Assembly: GCA_963695645.1 (NCBI GenBank)
Contig: CAVOHC010000012.1
Location: forward strand, 62,001-126,000
From: DATBGO01 sp963695645
Lineage (GTDB): Bacteria; Actinomycetota; Actinomycetes; Streptosporangiales; Streptosporangiaceae
Direction of reading: 5' to 3'
DNA length: 64,000 nt
Positions within the stretch are counted from its first letter, which is position 1. Each line of letters opens with the position of its first letter. The position numbers were made by a program, and so were the translations under genes. Positions 51,313 through 60,382 of the stretch are shown here, in pieces. Under the pieces are notes generated by a model, which saw nothing but the letters and a program-made list of their open reading frames with translations, did no database searches and was not told the DNA's origin.

Positions 51313-52047
51313 TCACAGCCAGGCCGGCAGTACGGGGACGGCCGTGCCGTCAGTCGTCTTGATCCCGGCCACCGCCCGGCCGGTCAGCCAGCCGGCGACG
51401 GCTGCGAGCGGCCCGGCTACAGTCAGCCGCTCACCGGTCCCGTTGATGTCCCATGACTCGCCCGTGTCGGTGGCCTCGACCGTGAGGGACGGGCCATTCG
51501 CGGTGGCCGAGCGCTTGACGGCCACGTCCGCGACGAGCGCCCCGAGAAAGCCGGCCGGGAGGTCGGCGAACGCGGTGCCCGAGCCAAGGTCGACCGCATG
51601 CACCATGACCTCGCGGCTGCGCATCCACGGCACCGCCCTCGTTGTGACGGTCCGTCCCTGGGCGGTCACGACGCAATGGTCCCACTGGGCAGCTGAGAGC
51701 TCGCTCAGGTCGTCCGAGAGCTTCTGGGCCGACGAGCGGACCCATTGGCGCAGGTCAGCGGCCGGGAGCCGGGACCCGTTCTCGATGTCGTCGTTACGCT
51801 GCTCCGGTGAGGAGTACATGCGGCACTCCTCGCCGGTCCTGGCCCAGCGCACGAGCCGACCGAGTGCCTCGGCATTCGCGGCCACGTGCGCGATCACGTG
51901 GCGGCGCGTCCAGCCGGTCAGCGCGGTGCTGTCGCCGAGGCTGTCGTCATCGATCCGGTCCAGCGCAGCGATGAACCTGGCGGTTCCCTGCTCCATCCAG
52001 CGCCGGCTCAGCGCACAGGCGCGTTCTTCAGCCGTCATCGCGGTCAT
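51313..52047 (-). CDS. Mycothiol-dependent maleylpyruvate isomerase (DinB-like)
   Basis: The 244-residue protein has the DinB/MDMPI fold: DDDSLGDSTALTGWTRRHVIAHVAANAEALGRLVRWA (metal-binding His residues) and VPWMRSREVMVHAVDLGSG with the third His. In actinobacteria this enzyme isomerises maleylpyruvate to fumarylpyruvate using mycothiol, replacing the glutathione enzyme of Gram-negatives. Its ATG overlaps the hydrolase stop by 4 bases (52044-52047). Confidence 0.9.
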   Translation of the reverse strand: MTAMTAEERACALSRRWMEQGTARFIAALDRIDDDSLGDSTALTGWTRRHVIAHVAANAEALGRLVRWARTGEECRMYSSPEQRNDDIENGSRLPAADLRQWVRSSAQKLSDDLSELSAAQWDHCVVTAQGRTVTTRAVPWMRSREVMVHAVDLGSGTAFADLPAGFLGALVADVAVKRSATANGPSLTVEATDTGESWDINGTGERLTVAGPLAAVAGWLTGRAVAGIKTTDGTAVPVLPAWL

Positions 52048-52889
52048 CGCAGGATGGTCTCTGCAACGGCGATATTCTCAGCGCGGCCCAGCCCGGCGAT
52101 CTCGGTGACCAGGGTCGATCCGGCCGTGAGATAGCGCGCCGGCTTGCGTGCGTGGCCGACTCCGCCGGGAGTGCCAGTCGCGATCACGTCGCCCGGGTTG
52201 AGCGTGAGGATCGTGGAGATGTACTGCACTAGCGCGACCGGGTCGAAGACGAGATCTGAGGTGTCGGCCTTCTGCACGATCTCCGCGTCGACCGAGGCCG
52301 TCAGCTGCAGGGCCGGGCGGGTCCGGCCGGGCAGTTCGTCGGGCGTGACGAGGTAGGGGCCGAACGGCGTCGACCCTTCCCAGGTCTTGCCCTGTAGCCA
52401 GACCGGCGAGCGGTACTGCCAGTCACGCATCGTCACGTCGTTGAGGACCGCGAAGCCTGCGATCGCCGCGGCCGCCTGTTCCTCGGTGGCCCGGCGGACC
52501 TTGGCCCCGAGGATGACGGCCAGCTCGGCCTCCCAGTCGACGGCGTCCGACTCCGGCGGCAGCAGTATCTCGTCGGTGGCGCCGATGAGCGCCTCGGGAT
52601 ACTTCGCGAACAGGGTCGGGTACTTAGGCAGCTCCCTCCCCATCTCGAGGATGTGGCTGCGGTAGTTCAGCCCGACACACAGCACCTTGCCCGGTGCCGG
52701 GACGACCGGCGCGAATGATCCCGGGTCCGCGGCTTCCACCAGGGGGCCGGGCGCTGCCGCCTTGTCGGCCCAGTCGTCTTGCCTGAGTAGTTCGCCGACA
52801 TCGCGGGAACCGAGGTCTATCAGGCCGTGCGGCGCCACTCGCACGGCCCGCGTGGCCCCGTCGGCGGTGCGGACGGTGGCTAGCTTCAT
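52044..52889 (-). CDS. Fumarylpyruvate hydrolase (FAH family)
   Basis: The 281-residue FAH-family enzyme has KVLCVGLNYRSHILEMGRELPKYPTLFAKYPEALIGATDEI, the metal-binding acidic residues in DAVDWEAELAVILG, and GDVIATGTPGGVGHARKPARYL. It cleaves fumarylpyruvate to fumarate and pyruvate, the last step of the gentisate route. Its start codon shares a base with the dioxygenase stop (TGATG). Confidence 0.92.
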   Translation of the reverse strand: MKLATVRTADGATRAVRVAPHGLIDLGSRDVGELLRQDDWADKAAAPGPLVEAADPGSFAPVVPAPGKVLCVGLNYRSHILEMGRELPKYPTLFAKYPEALIGATDEILLPPESDAVDWEAELAVILGAKVRRATEEQAAAAIAGFAVLNDVTMRDWQYRSPVWLQGKTWEGSTPFGPYLVTPDELPGRTRPALQLTASVDAEIVQKADTSDLVFDPVALVQYISTILTLNPGDVIATGTPGGVGHARKPARYLTAGSTLVTEIAGLGRAENIAVAETILR

Positions 52890-54043
52890 CAGTGCTGTCC
52901 TTCGACCTGGATGCGGTGAGCGTGCAGGGCCTCGAAGATCGGGGTGTCGCTGAACCGGAACAGGTCCAGCGCGCCCGAGTCCGAGTCAGAAGCGGAGGCC
53001 TCGGACTTCGCCGAGTAGGAGACCCAGGACGGGACGACGAACAGGTCGCCCCTCGTTACCGTCCAGGTATGTTCACCGACGGTCACCGTGCCGGTGCCGT
53101 CGAAGACCTGGTAAACCGAGGAACCGACCTCCCGGCGCGGAGCGGTCTGCGCCCCCCTGCGGACGCGGTGCATCTCGGCGCGAATCGTCGGCAGGACGTC
53201 TTTGCCGTTGCTGGGGTTGGTGAACCGGACGGCTGCGTGGCCGGGGCCGACAGTGCCGTCGAAGTGCTCGTCCTCAAGCGCCAGCTGGTCGCCCAGTGCG
53301 CGGTCGGTGTCCGCCCAGCGATAGGCGAGTAGCGGAGAGCCCGTCTGGGCGTCCGGCTGGGATACCGGGCGCAGGCCGGGATGACCCCAGAGGCGTTCGG
53401 AACGGGACCGGTCGGGCGTGGTCTTCTCGGCTGGGGTGATCTCATCCCGCCCGGGCTCAAAGAACTGCGACTCCGTGTAGTACTGGAACGGGATGTCAAG
53501 GCCGTCGATCCAGGCCATCGGCCTGCTGGCGGCGTTGTGGTGGGCATGCCAGTTCCAGCCGGCCTGCGGCAGGAAGTCGCCGCGCCGCATCGGGACGGGA
53601 TCTCCGCCTACGACGGTCCACACGCCCTCTCCCTCGACGACGAACCGGAAGGCGTGCTGGGTGTGCCGGTGCTCAGGGGCGTCCTCTCCCGGCATCAGGT
53701 ACTGGATCGCGGCCCACAGCGTGGGGGTGGCGTACGGCTTGCCGCCGAGCGAAGGGTTGGCCAGCGCTATCGCCCGCCGTTCCCCGCCGCGGCCCACGGG
53801 GACTACGTGGCCAGCCTGGTCGGCCAGCGCAAGAAGGTTCCTCCAGCGCCACAGGTGCGGTGCCGCCTTGGACTGCGGGTGCAGCGGCATGAGGCCGCCG
53901 ATCTCGGTCCACAGAGGCACGAGCAGCTCTTTTTCGAATCCGCGGTACAGCTCCTCGAGCTCGGGCGAGGGGTCAGGCTGGCCCGGTCCCGCCGCGGCCG
54001 TCAGCCGGACGGGGGATGTGGTGGTGGTGATGTCGACGGCCAT
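52889..54043 (-). CDS. Gentisate 1,2-dioxygenase
   Basis: The 384-residue bicupin opens the ring of gentisate to maleylpyruvate with Fe(II) and O2. The first cupin has PGEDAPEHRHTQHAFRFVVEGEGVWTVVGGDPVPMRRGDFLPQAGWNWHAH with the metal-binding His residues. A second cupin lies near the C-terminus. It is the first gene of the minus-strand operon. Its promoter region holds GenR-type sites at 54140-54180. Confidence 0.95.
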   Translation of the reverse strand: MAVDITTTTSPVRLTAAAGPGQPDPSPELEELYRGFEKELLVPLWTEIGGLMPLHPQSKAAPHLWRWRNLLALADQAGHVVPVGRGGERRAIALANPSLGGKPYATPTLWAAIQYLMPGEDAPEHRHTQHAFRFVVEGEGVWTVVGGDPVPMRRGDFLPQAGWNWHAHHNAASRPMAWIDGLDIPFQYYTESQFFEPGRDEITPAEKTTPDRSRSERLWGHPGLRPVSQPDAQTGSPLLAYRWADTDRALGDQLALEDEHFDGTVGPGHAAVRFTNPSNGKDVLPTIRAEMHRVRRGAQTAPRREVGSSVYQVFDGTGTVTVGEHTWTVTRGDLFVVPSWVSYSAKSEASASDSDSGALDLFRFSDTPIFEALHAHRIQVEGQH

Positions 54044-54139
54044 GCCGGCCTCCTTGATTGGGTTGGGCTTGGCGGCGAGCGTCGCCCCGGCACACCAGAC
54101 CTCGCTAGAGAAACCTGGGTATGCCTAATCCTAAACCAG

Positions 54140-54180
54140 GTTCCATGTTGGAGAATACCCATATTCCGCTATAAGGAATA
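54140..54180. promoter_or_regulatory. IclR/GenR-type operators upstream of the gentisate operon
   Basis: TATTCC-GCTATAA-GGAATA (54162-54180) contains a perfect ATTCC-N7-GGAAT. A weaker GTTCC-N5-GGAGA lies at 54140-54154. This matches the reported Corynebacterium GenR consensus ATTCC-N7(5)-GGAAT in both spacings. The likely binder is the IclR protein at 47608. Confidence 0.65.
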
Positions 54181-54386
54181 CGTTTGCGGCGGCATCATGG
54201 CGGCGCCATCAGCGGGGAGATCGGCGTTCCGTCACGTGTGGCGGCAGCCCGCTAGAGATCCCCCCGCCCGCCCGTCCGCCGCAGCGGGGATGCGGCCGAC
54301 GCTCGGGGGCGGAACGGCGTCGCTGGCGCCTTCTGGTCCCGGCTCGCTGAGCGGGCACCCGGATTCGCGAAGGTAAATTGGGCCGC

Positions 54387-54767
54387 ATGGATGAGAACCG
54401 GGCCAGGCGGGTCGCCGACGCTCTCCGGGATCGCGGCATCGATGCGTACCTGGAAAAGCCGGGGGTCGATATCTACGGGGTGCGCGTCGAGATCGGTGAC
54501 CGGCGGAAGGCGGTCTGGGGCACCGAGGGAACTGCGTCCCTGGAGGCCGAAGTACTGCTCGACGGGGACCTTGTCGGCTTCGTACCGAAGATCCCTGGAT
54601 CAGACGCGTTCGATGAGGCCCAGATCGTGGACGCCATCGCCCGGGCTGACTATGACGAGCCCATCGCCACGGAACGCCCTGAGGCCCCGCCGCCCGCTCC
54701 GCCGCTGACGCGACAGGGCGGGGTGTTCCGCCGCTTCCTCGAGGGCTTCAGGTACGACTCCGAGTAA
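54387..54767 (+). CDS. Hypothetical protein
   Basis: From ATG 54387 this is a 126-residue acidic protein: MDENRARRVADALRDRGIDAYLEK, DIYGVRVEIGDRRKAVWGTEG, LEAEVLLDGDLVGFVPKIPGS, then a Pro-rich segment and GGVFRRFLEGFRYDSE at the end. It has no signal peptide or membrane helix. I do not recognise a functional family. Good codon use and a clean start suggest it is real. Confidence 0.6.
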   Translation: MDENRARRVADALRDRGIDAYLEKPGVDIYGVRVEIGDRRKAVWGTEGTASLEAEVLLDGDLVGFVPKIPGSDAFDEAQIVDAIARADYDEPIATERPEAPPPAPPLTRQGGVFRRFLEGFRYDSE

Positions 54768-55006
54768 GCACGACTTCCGCGGACCCGGCGGCGACGTCCA
54801 GGAGCTGGTCGCCAGCTAGCGCGTCGGACACCTGAGCGAGTTTCGACGGGGGGTCCCGCTGGGCACTTCGTGAACTGCGGTGTCGATCTCGGCGATCACC
54901 CGGTTCATACTGTTCGGACGGGGGTCTGACCACGCGACGCGCGTCGTCGCTGCTGACGGAGGAGCGGAGACCACGTGGTGTCCCACGGCGACCGGGCAGG
55001 GATCAG

Positions 55007-55579
55007 ATGCGGCTGCTGCTGATCGGCGCTCCTGGTTCCGGCAAGGGAACGCAGGCGGAACGACTCGCCGCCCGGTTCGGCATCGCGCACATCTCCAGCG
55101 GAGACCTGCTGCGCCAGCACGTCAGGGAGCAGACCTCCCTCGGGCAGCGGGTGAAGTCCTACGTCGACGCGGGGGACTTGGTCCCGGACGGCGTGGTCAT
55201 GGACATGCTGCGCAAGCCCGTACAGGCCGCGGCCGCCGGCTATGTCCTCGATGGGTTCCCGCGGACCGTCGAGCAAGCGATGGCGTCCTACGAGGTGGTG
55301 CGGGCGTTCGGGGCAGAGGTGCAGGCCGCGATCCACCTGGACGTCCCCCGCGCGGAACTGGTGCGCAGGCTCGCGGCCCGCGGCCGGGGCTCAGACGATA
55401 CCGAAGCTGTTATTGACCACCGGCTGCAGGTATACCAGGAAAAGACAGTGCCACTGCTCGAGTATTACGCAGGCCGGGAATGGATGTTCACGGTCGATGG
55501 CAGGCTGCCGCCGGAGATCGTTCACGAGGACATCGTCAGGCGGCTCCGGAGGCTAGCCGCCTTCACCGCGTCGCCCTGA
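55007..55579 (+). CDS. adk: Adenylate kinase (short form)
   Basis: The 190-residue enzyme interconverts ATP+AMP and 2 ADP. The P-loop is GAPGSGKGT (residues 7-15), followed by SSGDLLRQHV, the AMP-binding DGFPRTVEQA and RRLAARGRGSDDTEAVIDHRLQVYQEKT. The LID insertion of the long (zinc) form is absent, so it is the short type. It is not beside secY or ribosomal genes, so it may be an additional copy. Confidence 0.9.
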   Translation: MRLLLIGAPGSGKGTQAERLAARFGIAHISSGDLLRQHVREQTSLGQRVKSYVDAGDLVPDGVVMDMLRKPVQAAAAGYVLDGFPRTVEQAMASYEVVRAFGAEVQAAIHLDVPRAELVRRLAARGRGSDDTEAVIDHRLQVYQEKTVPLLEYYAGREWMFTVDGRLPPEIVHEDIVRRLRRLAAFTASP

Positions 55580-55655
55580 TGAGGCCGCCCGCCAGGGCGA
55601 CGGTCCCCTGGTGGCGCAGGACAGCCGGCGTCCTCAGTCATGACAGCATGGTCGG

Positions 55656-56558
55656 ATGCGAGTGGTGCGCACCCCCGAGGATCGTTTTGCCGGGCTGCCT
55701 GATTTCGCCTATCCGCCGCATTATGCGGAGGTGGATGGCCTGCGGATCGCCTATGTGGAAGCCGGGCCTGCCGCCGGGGAACCGGTGCTCCTGCTGCACG
55801 GCGAGCCGAGCTGGTCGTTTCTGTACCGCCGCGTCATGGCGGTGCTCGCCGACGCGGGGCTGCGCGCGATCGCGGCGGATCTGGTGGGGTTCGGGCGATC
55901 CGACAAGCCGGCCGAGATCATTGACCATAGCTATGAGCGGCACGTGGAGTGGATCCGCGCGCTCGCCTTCGACTCGCTTGACTTGCGCGGGGTGACTCTC
56001 GTCGGGCAAGACTGGGGCGGCCTGATCGGGCTGCGGCTGGTAGCCGAGCACCCGGACCGGTTCGCCCGCGTGGTCGCAGCCAACACCGGGCTGCCCACAG
56101 GTGACCAGGGGATGCCCGAGGCCTGGCTTCGGTTTCGCGAGGTCGTGCGGACAGTGCCGCGCCTGCAGGTGTCCAGGCTCGTGCAGTCCGGCTGCCAGAC
56201 GGTGCTATCCGAGGCGGTGCTCGCAGCCTACGATGCGCCGTTTCCCGACGAGACCTTCATGGCTGGGCCGCGGGCGATGCCCGGCCTGGTGCCGACGGCA
56301 CCGGATGATCCGGCGGCAGAGGCCAACCGGGCAGCCTGGCGCCAGCTGTCCGAATGGAAAAGGCCCTTCCTCGTCGCCTTCAGCGACGGTGACCCGATCA
56401 CGGGCGCAATGGCGCCACTCCTCCAAAACGCGGTGCCGGGCGCCCGTGACATCGAGCACCCGGTGATCGTGGGGGCTGGCCACTTCCTGCAGGAGGACGC
56501 CGGAGAGCTGCTCGGTGCCGTGATCGCCGGCTTCATCCGGTCCGGGCCGTCAAGCTAG
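55656..56558 (+). CDS. Haloalkane dehalogenase-like alpha/beta hydrolase
   Basis: The 300-residue protein has LLLHGEPSWSFLYRRV (oxyanion/halide region with Trp), IAADLVGFGRSDKP, the nucleophile elbow VGQDWGGLIG with Asp instead of Ser, and a terminal GHFLQED holding the catalytic His. Asp as nucleophile plus HGEPSW marks the haloalkane dehalogenase subfamily (DhlA/DhmA). It would hydrolyse C-halogen bonds, though natural substrates are usually unknown. Confidence 0.87.
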   Translation: MRVVRTPEDRFAGLPDFAYPPHYAEVDGLRIAYVEAGPAAGEPVLLLHGEPSWSFLYRRVMAVLADAGLRAIAADLVGFGRSDKPAEIIDHSYERHVEWIRALAFDSLDLRGVTLVGQDWGGLIGLRLVAEHPDRFARVVAANTGLPTGDQGMPEAWLRFREVVRTVPRLQVSRLVQSGCQTVLSEAVLAAYDAPFPDETFMAGPRAMPGLVPTAPDDPAAEANRAAWRQLSEWKRPFLVAFSDGDPITGAMAPLLQNAVPGARDIEHPVIVGAGHFLQEDAGELLGAVIAGFIRSGPSS

Positions 56559-56795
56559 CTGACTGCCCCGGCTCCGAGCAGGCGGCCGGCCACCGGGCGC
56601 CTGCCAGCAGCGCCGGTTGCCACCTGGCGCGCTGACCGCCATGGTCCGCCGATCAGTTCCTTGGCGCCGCCCGGCCGCCCGACTTCGGCGCCGACCACGT
56701 CAGGTCCCAGCCCGTCACCGATTCCTTACGCTCGGACCGGAGCACGAACCGCAGTTGATCAATCTTCTCTTTGTCGTGCTCCGGGTGCAGAATAC

Positions 56796-57998
56796 TCAGG
56801 CGGCGGGCCCGGTAGTGAGAATCATGGTCGCCGAATGTGCCTGGCCGAACTGGTCAATCCAGCGGATGGTGACGCTGTCCCCGGGGTGATGCTGCCCTAG
56901 CGCTGACTGGAGCGCTGATGGCGACGAGACCGACCGGCCGGCGGCCGAAACGATTACATCACCCTCGGTGAGGCCAGCCCGCTCCGCGGGCGATCCGGTC
57001 AGCACTTTGGCCACGGCGGCCCCGGTACCGGCCGGCACGCCGTTCGCGGCGGCGTCGGCCGTGGCCCTGACTTCAACGCCGAGGAATCCGGTCGCGCCGA
57101 TGTGCACGGTGTCCGAGGAGGCGCGGGCCTCGATCTGGCTGGCAATGGACATCGCCTGGTTGACCGGGATCGCGAAGGCCTGAGTCTGCCTCTGCCCGGG
57201 CTGGAACTGGAACGTTGAGGAGGCGGCGGTGTCGATACCGATCACCTGACCGGCCGTGTTGACCAGCGGGCCGCCTGAGTCGCCGGGCTGGATTGCGGCG
57301 TTGTGGTGGATGAGCCCGGTCAGCCGCTCGGAGGTGCTCGCAGCCTCGTCCGACGCGTTGATTGACGCGCCGAGCCCGATGATCTGGCCAGTCGCCACTG
57401 ACGGGGCGCCACCCTTGCCGCCCGCGTTCCCGAGGGCTACCACCTGCTGGCCGACCGCGGCGCTACCGGAGTTGCCGAGGGTCACGGTCGGGAGCCCGGA
57501 CGCACCCTGCAGCTGGAGGACCGCGATGTCATGGCTCCGGTCATAGCCGACCACCTTGGCCGGGTAGCTTCGCCCGTTGCCGACATTGGTGACTTTCACT
57601 GCGGTGGAGCCCTCGATGACGTGGTTGTTCGTCAGCACCTCGCCCGACGCTGTCAGCACCAGCCCGGTGCCGGCCGCCTGTGCGTGCTGGTAGCCGAGCG
57701 TGGAGACCACGTCGACCAGGCCAGGACTTACCTGAGCGGCGATCTGGGATGTGGTGAGCGCCGTGTTGGCCGTTGTGGCCTGCAGCGCCACGAAGGTGCC
57801 GAGCCCGACCGCGACAGCGGCGGCGGCTGCGAGGAGACGCCTGCGGAAGCGCCGGACCGGACTGCCCGGGCCTTCGGGCCCGCCGCCGTAGCCGGCCGGG
57901 CCGCCTGGCTCGCCTGGACCTCCAGAACCGGGCCAGAGCGGGTACGGTCCGGCCTGCTCTGATTCCCCCGTCACCGTCTGATCGTAGATCGTGCTCAT
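56796..57998 (-). CDS. HtrA/DegP-type (S1C) serine protease
   Basis: The 400-residue protein has a Pro/Gly-rich cytoplasmic tail (1-50), one transmembrane helix (about 55-75) and an extracytoplasmic trypsin-like protease domain. The catalytic triad is His126 (NNHVIEG), Asp157 (SHDIAVL) and Ser241 (PGDSGGP). A PDZ domain follows at about residues 305-395 (FLGVEVRATADA, then SPAERAGLTEGDVIVS). It is anchored outside the membrane and degrades or chaperones damaged exported proteins. It is convergent with the hydrolase gene upstream. Confidence 0.92.
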   Translation of the reverse strand: MSTIYDQTVTGESEQAGPYPLWPGSGGPGEPGGPAGYGGGPEGPGSPVRRFRRRLLAAAAAVAVGLGTFVALQATTANTALTTSQIAAQVSPGLVDVVSTLGYQHAQAAGTGLVLTASGEVLTNNHVIEGSTAVKVTNVGNGRSYPAKVVGYDRSHDIAVLQLQGASGLPTVTLGNSGSAAVGQQVVALGNAGGKGGAPSVATGQIIGLGASINASDEAASTSERLTGLIHHNAAIQPGDSGGPLVNTAGQVIGIDTAASSTFQFQPGQRQTQAFAIPVNQAMSIASQIEARASSDTVHIGATGFLGVEVRATADAAANGVPAGTGAAVAKVLTGSPAERAGLTEGDVIVSAAGRSVSSPSALQSALGQHHPGDSVTIRWIDQFGQAHSATMILTTGPAA

Positions 57999-58106
57999 GG
58001 GATCGGCCCCCCCGGATGAGTTCAGCTGCCTACCTGATGGTTGGCCGCATACCTGGGAGCAGGCTGAAAACGTGCTGACCGCAGACTTGGTGTTTGCCGA
58101 TCATCG

Positions 58107-58146
58107 ATGGCCAAAACAGGATAATAATGGCCAAAACAGGATAATA
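58107..58146. repeat. Exact tandem duplication, 2 x 20 bases
   Basis: A 20-base unit starting ATGGCCAAAACAGG occurs twice without a gap (58107-58126 and 58127-58146), in the region between the htrA promoter and the HD-hydrolase gene. Confidence 0.9.
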
Positions 58147-58183
58147 GATGCACGTTCGGACATCGGCTCGCAATTTTCGGCAG

Positions 58184-58209
58184 GCTCACCTGGTGCGCTC
58201 ACCTGGTGC
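58184..58209. repeat. Exact tandem duplication, 2 x 13 bases
   Basis: GCTCACCTGGTGC is repeated without a gap at 58184-58196 and 58197-58209. Confidence 0.9.
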
Positions 58210-58223
58210 GCCGGCCTGGTGTC

Positions 58224-58281
58224 GCCTGGCCGTCAGCCGGTCAGTCCCGCCGGCCTGGCCGTCAGCCGGTCAGTCCCGCCG
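58224..58281. repeat. Exact tandem duplication, 2 x 29 bases
   Basis: A 29-base unit starting GCCTGGCCGTCAGCC is repeated exactly (58224-58252 and 58253-58281). The right copy contains the stop codon of the HD-hydrolase gene. Confidence 0.9.
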
Positions 58282-59013
58282 GAAGTCGTTGCCCTCGGCC
58301 TGGGGCGGCCCGCTTGTCATTGCCGTGAACCGGTCCTGCGCACGGTCGAGCTGGCCGATGATATGTGCCTTGACGGCCTCACTCAGCGGGGTGTCCGGCC
58401 GGGCGATGAGCTCGCGCAAGCCCGGCACGAGCGGCGCGTATTTGGCGGCGAGCCTGGCCACTGTCGGCCCGGTCGTGTGGATCAGGCCGACGCCATTGTC
58501 GGTGAAGTCCGAGGCCTTGATGACCCGTGCCCACGGATTTGCGGCCAGGCTGGCGAGCACGTGCTCGCGGTACTGTTCGTGCTGGTCTTGGCCTGGCTCA
58601 TAGCTCGGGTTGGTGACCGCGCCGACCAAGTCTGCCACGCGGTCCCCGAACTGCGCGGCGATCGCGGCCAGGGCGCCAGGAATGCCGCCTTCGGCGGCGA
58701 GCTCTGGGGCGTGATCTTCGACGGCATCGTGCAGCAGGGCGGCGCAGATCACATCGGCATCCCTGATGTCGTAGTAGCAAATGATCCGGATAGCTACTCG
58801 CAGCAGGTGGTTGAGGTAAGGCTCGCGCTGGCGGCAGTCGGCGGCGTGCAGCCGGGCGGCCACCTCCAGCGCCCGGCCAAGCCGCCGCCGGTCCGGCTCA
58901 GGAAAGCCCGCGGTCTCGATCGCGAACCGTTCCCGCAGGCCCGCCTCGCCGCAACGGGCAGTGATCGCGTGCAACGGCATCGCCGCCAGCGCCCGTTTCT
59001 TGTCCGTGTCCAT
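58270..59013 (-). CDS. Stand-alone HD-domain hydrolase (SpoT/MESH1-like)
   Basis: The 247-residue protein has an HD fold: EPYLNHLLRVAIRI (first His), VICAALLHDAVEDHAPEL (the HD pair and E-D of (p)ppGpp hydrolases) and VIKASDFTDNGVG with a late Asp. The arrangement is that of small alarmone hydrolases or related nucleotide phosphohydrolases without a synthetase domain. Whether it acts on (p)ppGpp is not provable here. Its last codons lie in the 29-base tandem repeat. Confidence 0.75.
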   Translation of the reverse strand: MDTDKKRALAAMPLHAITARCGEAGLRERFAIETAGFPEPDRRRLGRALEVAARLHAADCRQREPYLNHLLRVAIRIICYYDIRDADVICAALLHDAVEDHAPELAAEGGIPGALAAIAAQFGDRVADLVGAVTNPSYEPGQDQHEQYREHVLASLAANPWARVIKASDFTDNGVGLIHTTGPTVARLAAKYAPLVPGLRELIARPDTPLSEAVKAHIIGQLDRAQDRFTAMTSGPPQAEGNDFRRD

Positions 59014-59614
59014 GGCACCACCAGTAGAGATTGCGGCTCTTGCTCGCTCCCCGGTTCACGATTATGTCGCAATCAGGAATCAATTACCATTCTCACTCAT
59101 CTGGGCGTGACTCCTGCTGGGCCTCACTTTGTAGGCTTGTCGGCAGCTCTGCCTTTATGGAGCTGCAGCTCTATCCGCCCCGGGTTAACCGCGCTCCAGG
59201 ACAAATACGAACCGCGGCAAAACTCGGCTGGTGCAGGCGGCCCCTGAGCCGCCGCCTCGGCGGCGCGATCCGGCCGGCTCCCCAGCCGGAGAGCAGGCCC
59301 GGTTTCCGTTTACCGGAGACCCTCATTGCCAGCCTGCCGAGCGTTTAGTAGCAAAACTCACATAAACTGGATTCCGTCGTCGGCGGTAGCCTGCTTTGTG
59401 TCACGACCATGGTCACGTGCCTGGGTGCCGGGGCGGGCTTAGGTAGGGTCTGGCTGATTCCTACCTGGCGGGGCCTCCCAGTCACTTCGGGTAAGGAACG
59501 CCAGCGGACGGCTGCCTTGACGGGGCGCCGTGGATCATGGAACCTGGCGTGGCGGCGCCTCCCGGCTAAGGTGGAATCGTTGGGTAGCCTGACCCTCCGG
59601 AAGATGGGTGCAAG
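59014..59614. other. Divergent intergenic region before devR
   Basis: Six hundred bases without a supported gene. It contains the promoters of the HD hydrolase (-) and devR (+). I see no DevR box here, so devR autoregulation from this side is not evident. Confidence 0.5.
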
Positions 59615-60319
59615 ATGGGCCAGTCGCAGTCTGAGCGGGCCGCGTACGAGGGCAAGCAGATCAAGGTCTTCCTGCTTGATGATCACGAGATCGTGCGGCG
59701 GGGGGTGAGAGAGCTGCTGGAGGCGGAGCCAGACCTCGTCGTCGTGGGCGAGGCGGGCACCGCCGCGTCGGCCCTCGCCAGGATTCCCGCGCTTCGGCCG
59801 GATGTGGCCGTTCTTGACGTGCGGTTGCCGGACGGCGACGGCGTCAGTGTCTGCCGCGAGATCCGGTCGAGGATGCCAGAGGTCGCCTGCCTGATGCTGA
59901 CCTCATTCGGCGATGACGATGCGCTGTTCGACGCGATCATGGCCGGAGCGGCCGGGTACGTGCTGAAGCAGATCCGTGGCACCGACCTGGTCGGCGCGGT
60001 TCGGACCATCGCCGCCGGCGAGTCGATGCTGGACCCGGAGGCGGCCAGCCGGGTGATGAAGCGGATGCGGGATCAGGCGGTGCGATCCGATCCGCTGTCC
60101 GGCCTCACCGAGCAGGAGCGGCGCATCCTCGAGCTGATCGGGGAGGGACTGACCAACCGCCAGATCGGCGAGCGGATGTTCCTGGCGGAGAAGACGGTCA
60201 AGAACTACGTCTCCGCGCTCTTCGCCAAGCTGGGCATGGAGCGCAGGACGCAGGCGGCTGCCTACGCCGCGCGGATCTTCGGCGAGGAGGACCACGGCGA
60301 ACGGGTCCGGGGCAGCTGA
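59615..60319 (+). CDS. devR: DevR/DosR-like NarL-family response regulator
   Basis: The 234-residue protein has a receiver domain (acidic LLDDHEIV at 20-27, phosphoacceptor Asp68 in VAVLDVRLPDG, conserved Lys in GYVLKQI) and a C-terminal LuxR-type HTH (LTEQERRILELIGEGLTNRQIGERMFLAEKTVKNYVSALFAKLG). This K-T-V-K-N-Y-V recognition helix is as in DevR. The cognate kinase DevS is encoded convergently 63 bases away. Five matching DNA boxes are seen in the window at 41.5 and 62.2-62.5 kb. Confidence 0.9.
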   Translation: MGQSQSERAAYEGKQIKVFLLDDHEIVRRGVRELLEAEPDLVVVGEAGTAASALARIPALRPDVAVLDVRLPDGDGVSVCREIRSRMPEVACLMLTSFGDDDALFDAIMAGAAGYVLKQIRGTDLVGAVRTIAAGESMLDPEAASRVMKRMRDQAVRSDPLSGLTEQERRILELIGEGLTNRQIGERMFLAEKTVKNYVSALFAKLGMERRTQAAAYAARIFGEEDHGERVRGS

Positions 60320-60382
60320 CATCCGCGGCTGCCGGCCGCGAGTCCCGCGGCGTGGATCATGATCAGGACCCGGCTGGCCGGC

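Noticed and set aside
56640..56795. Minus-strand peptide GWDLTWSAPKS resembling a MobF relaxase motif
   Set aside because: Only about 11 residues match, with no flanking relaxase sequence and a stop close by; chance similarity cannot be excluded.
58107..58281. CRISPR-like repeat cluster
   Set aside because: The units are of three different sizes, each only doubled and without spacers, so this is not an array.
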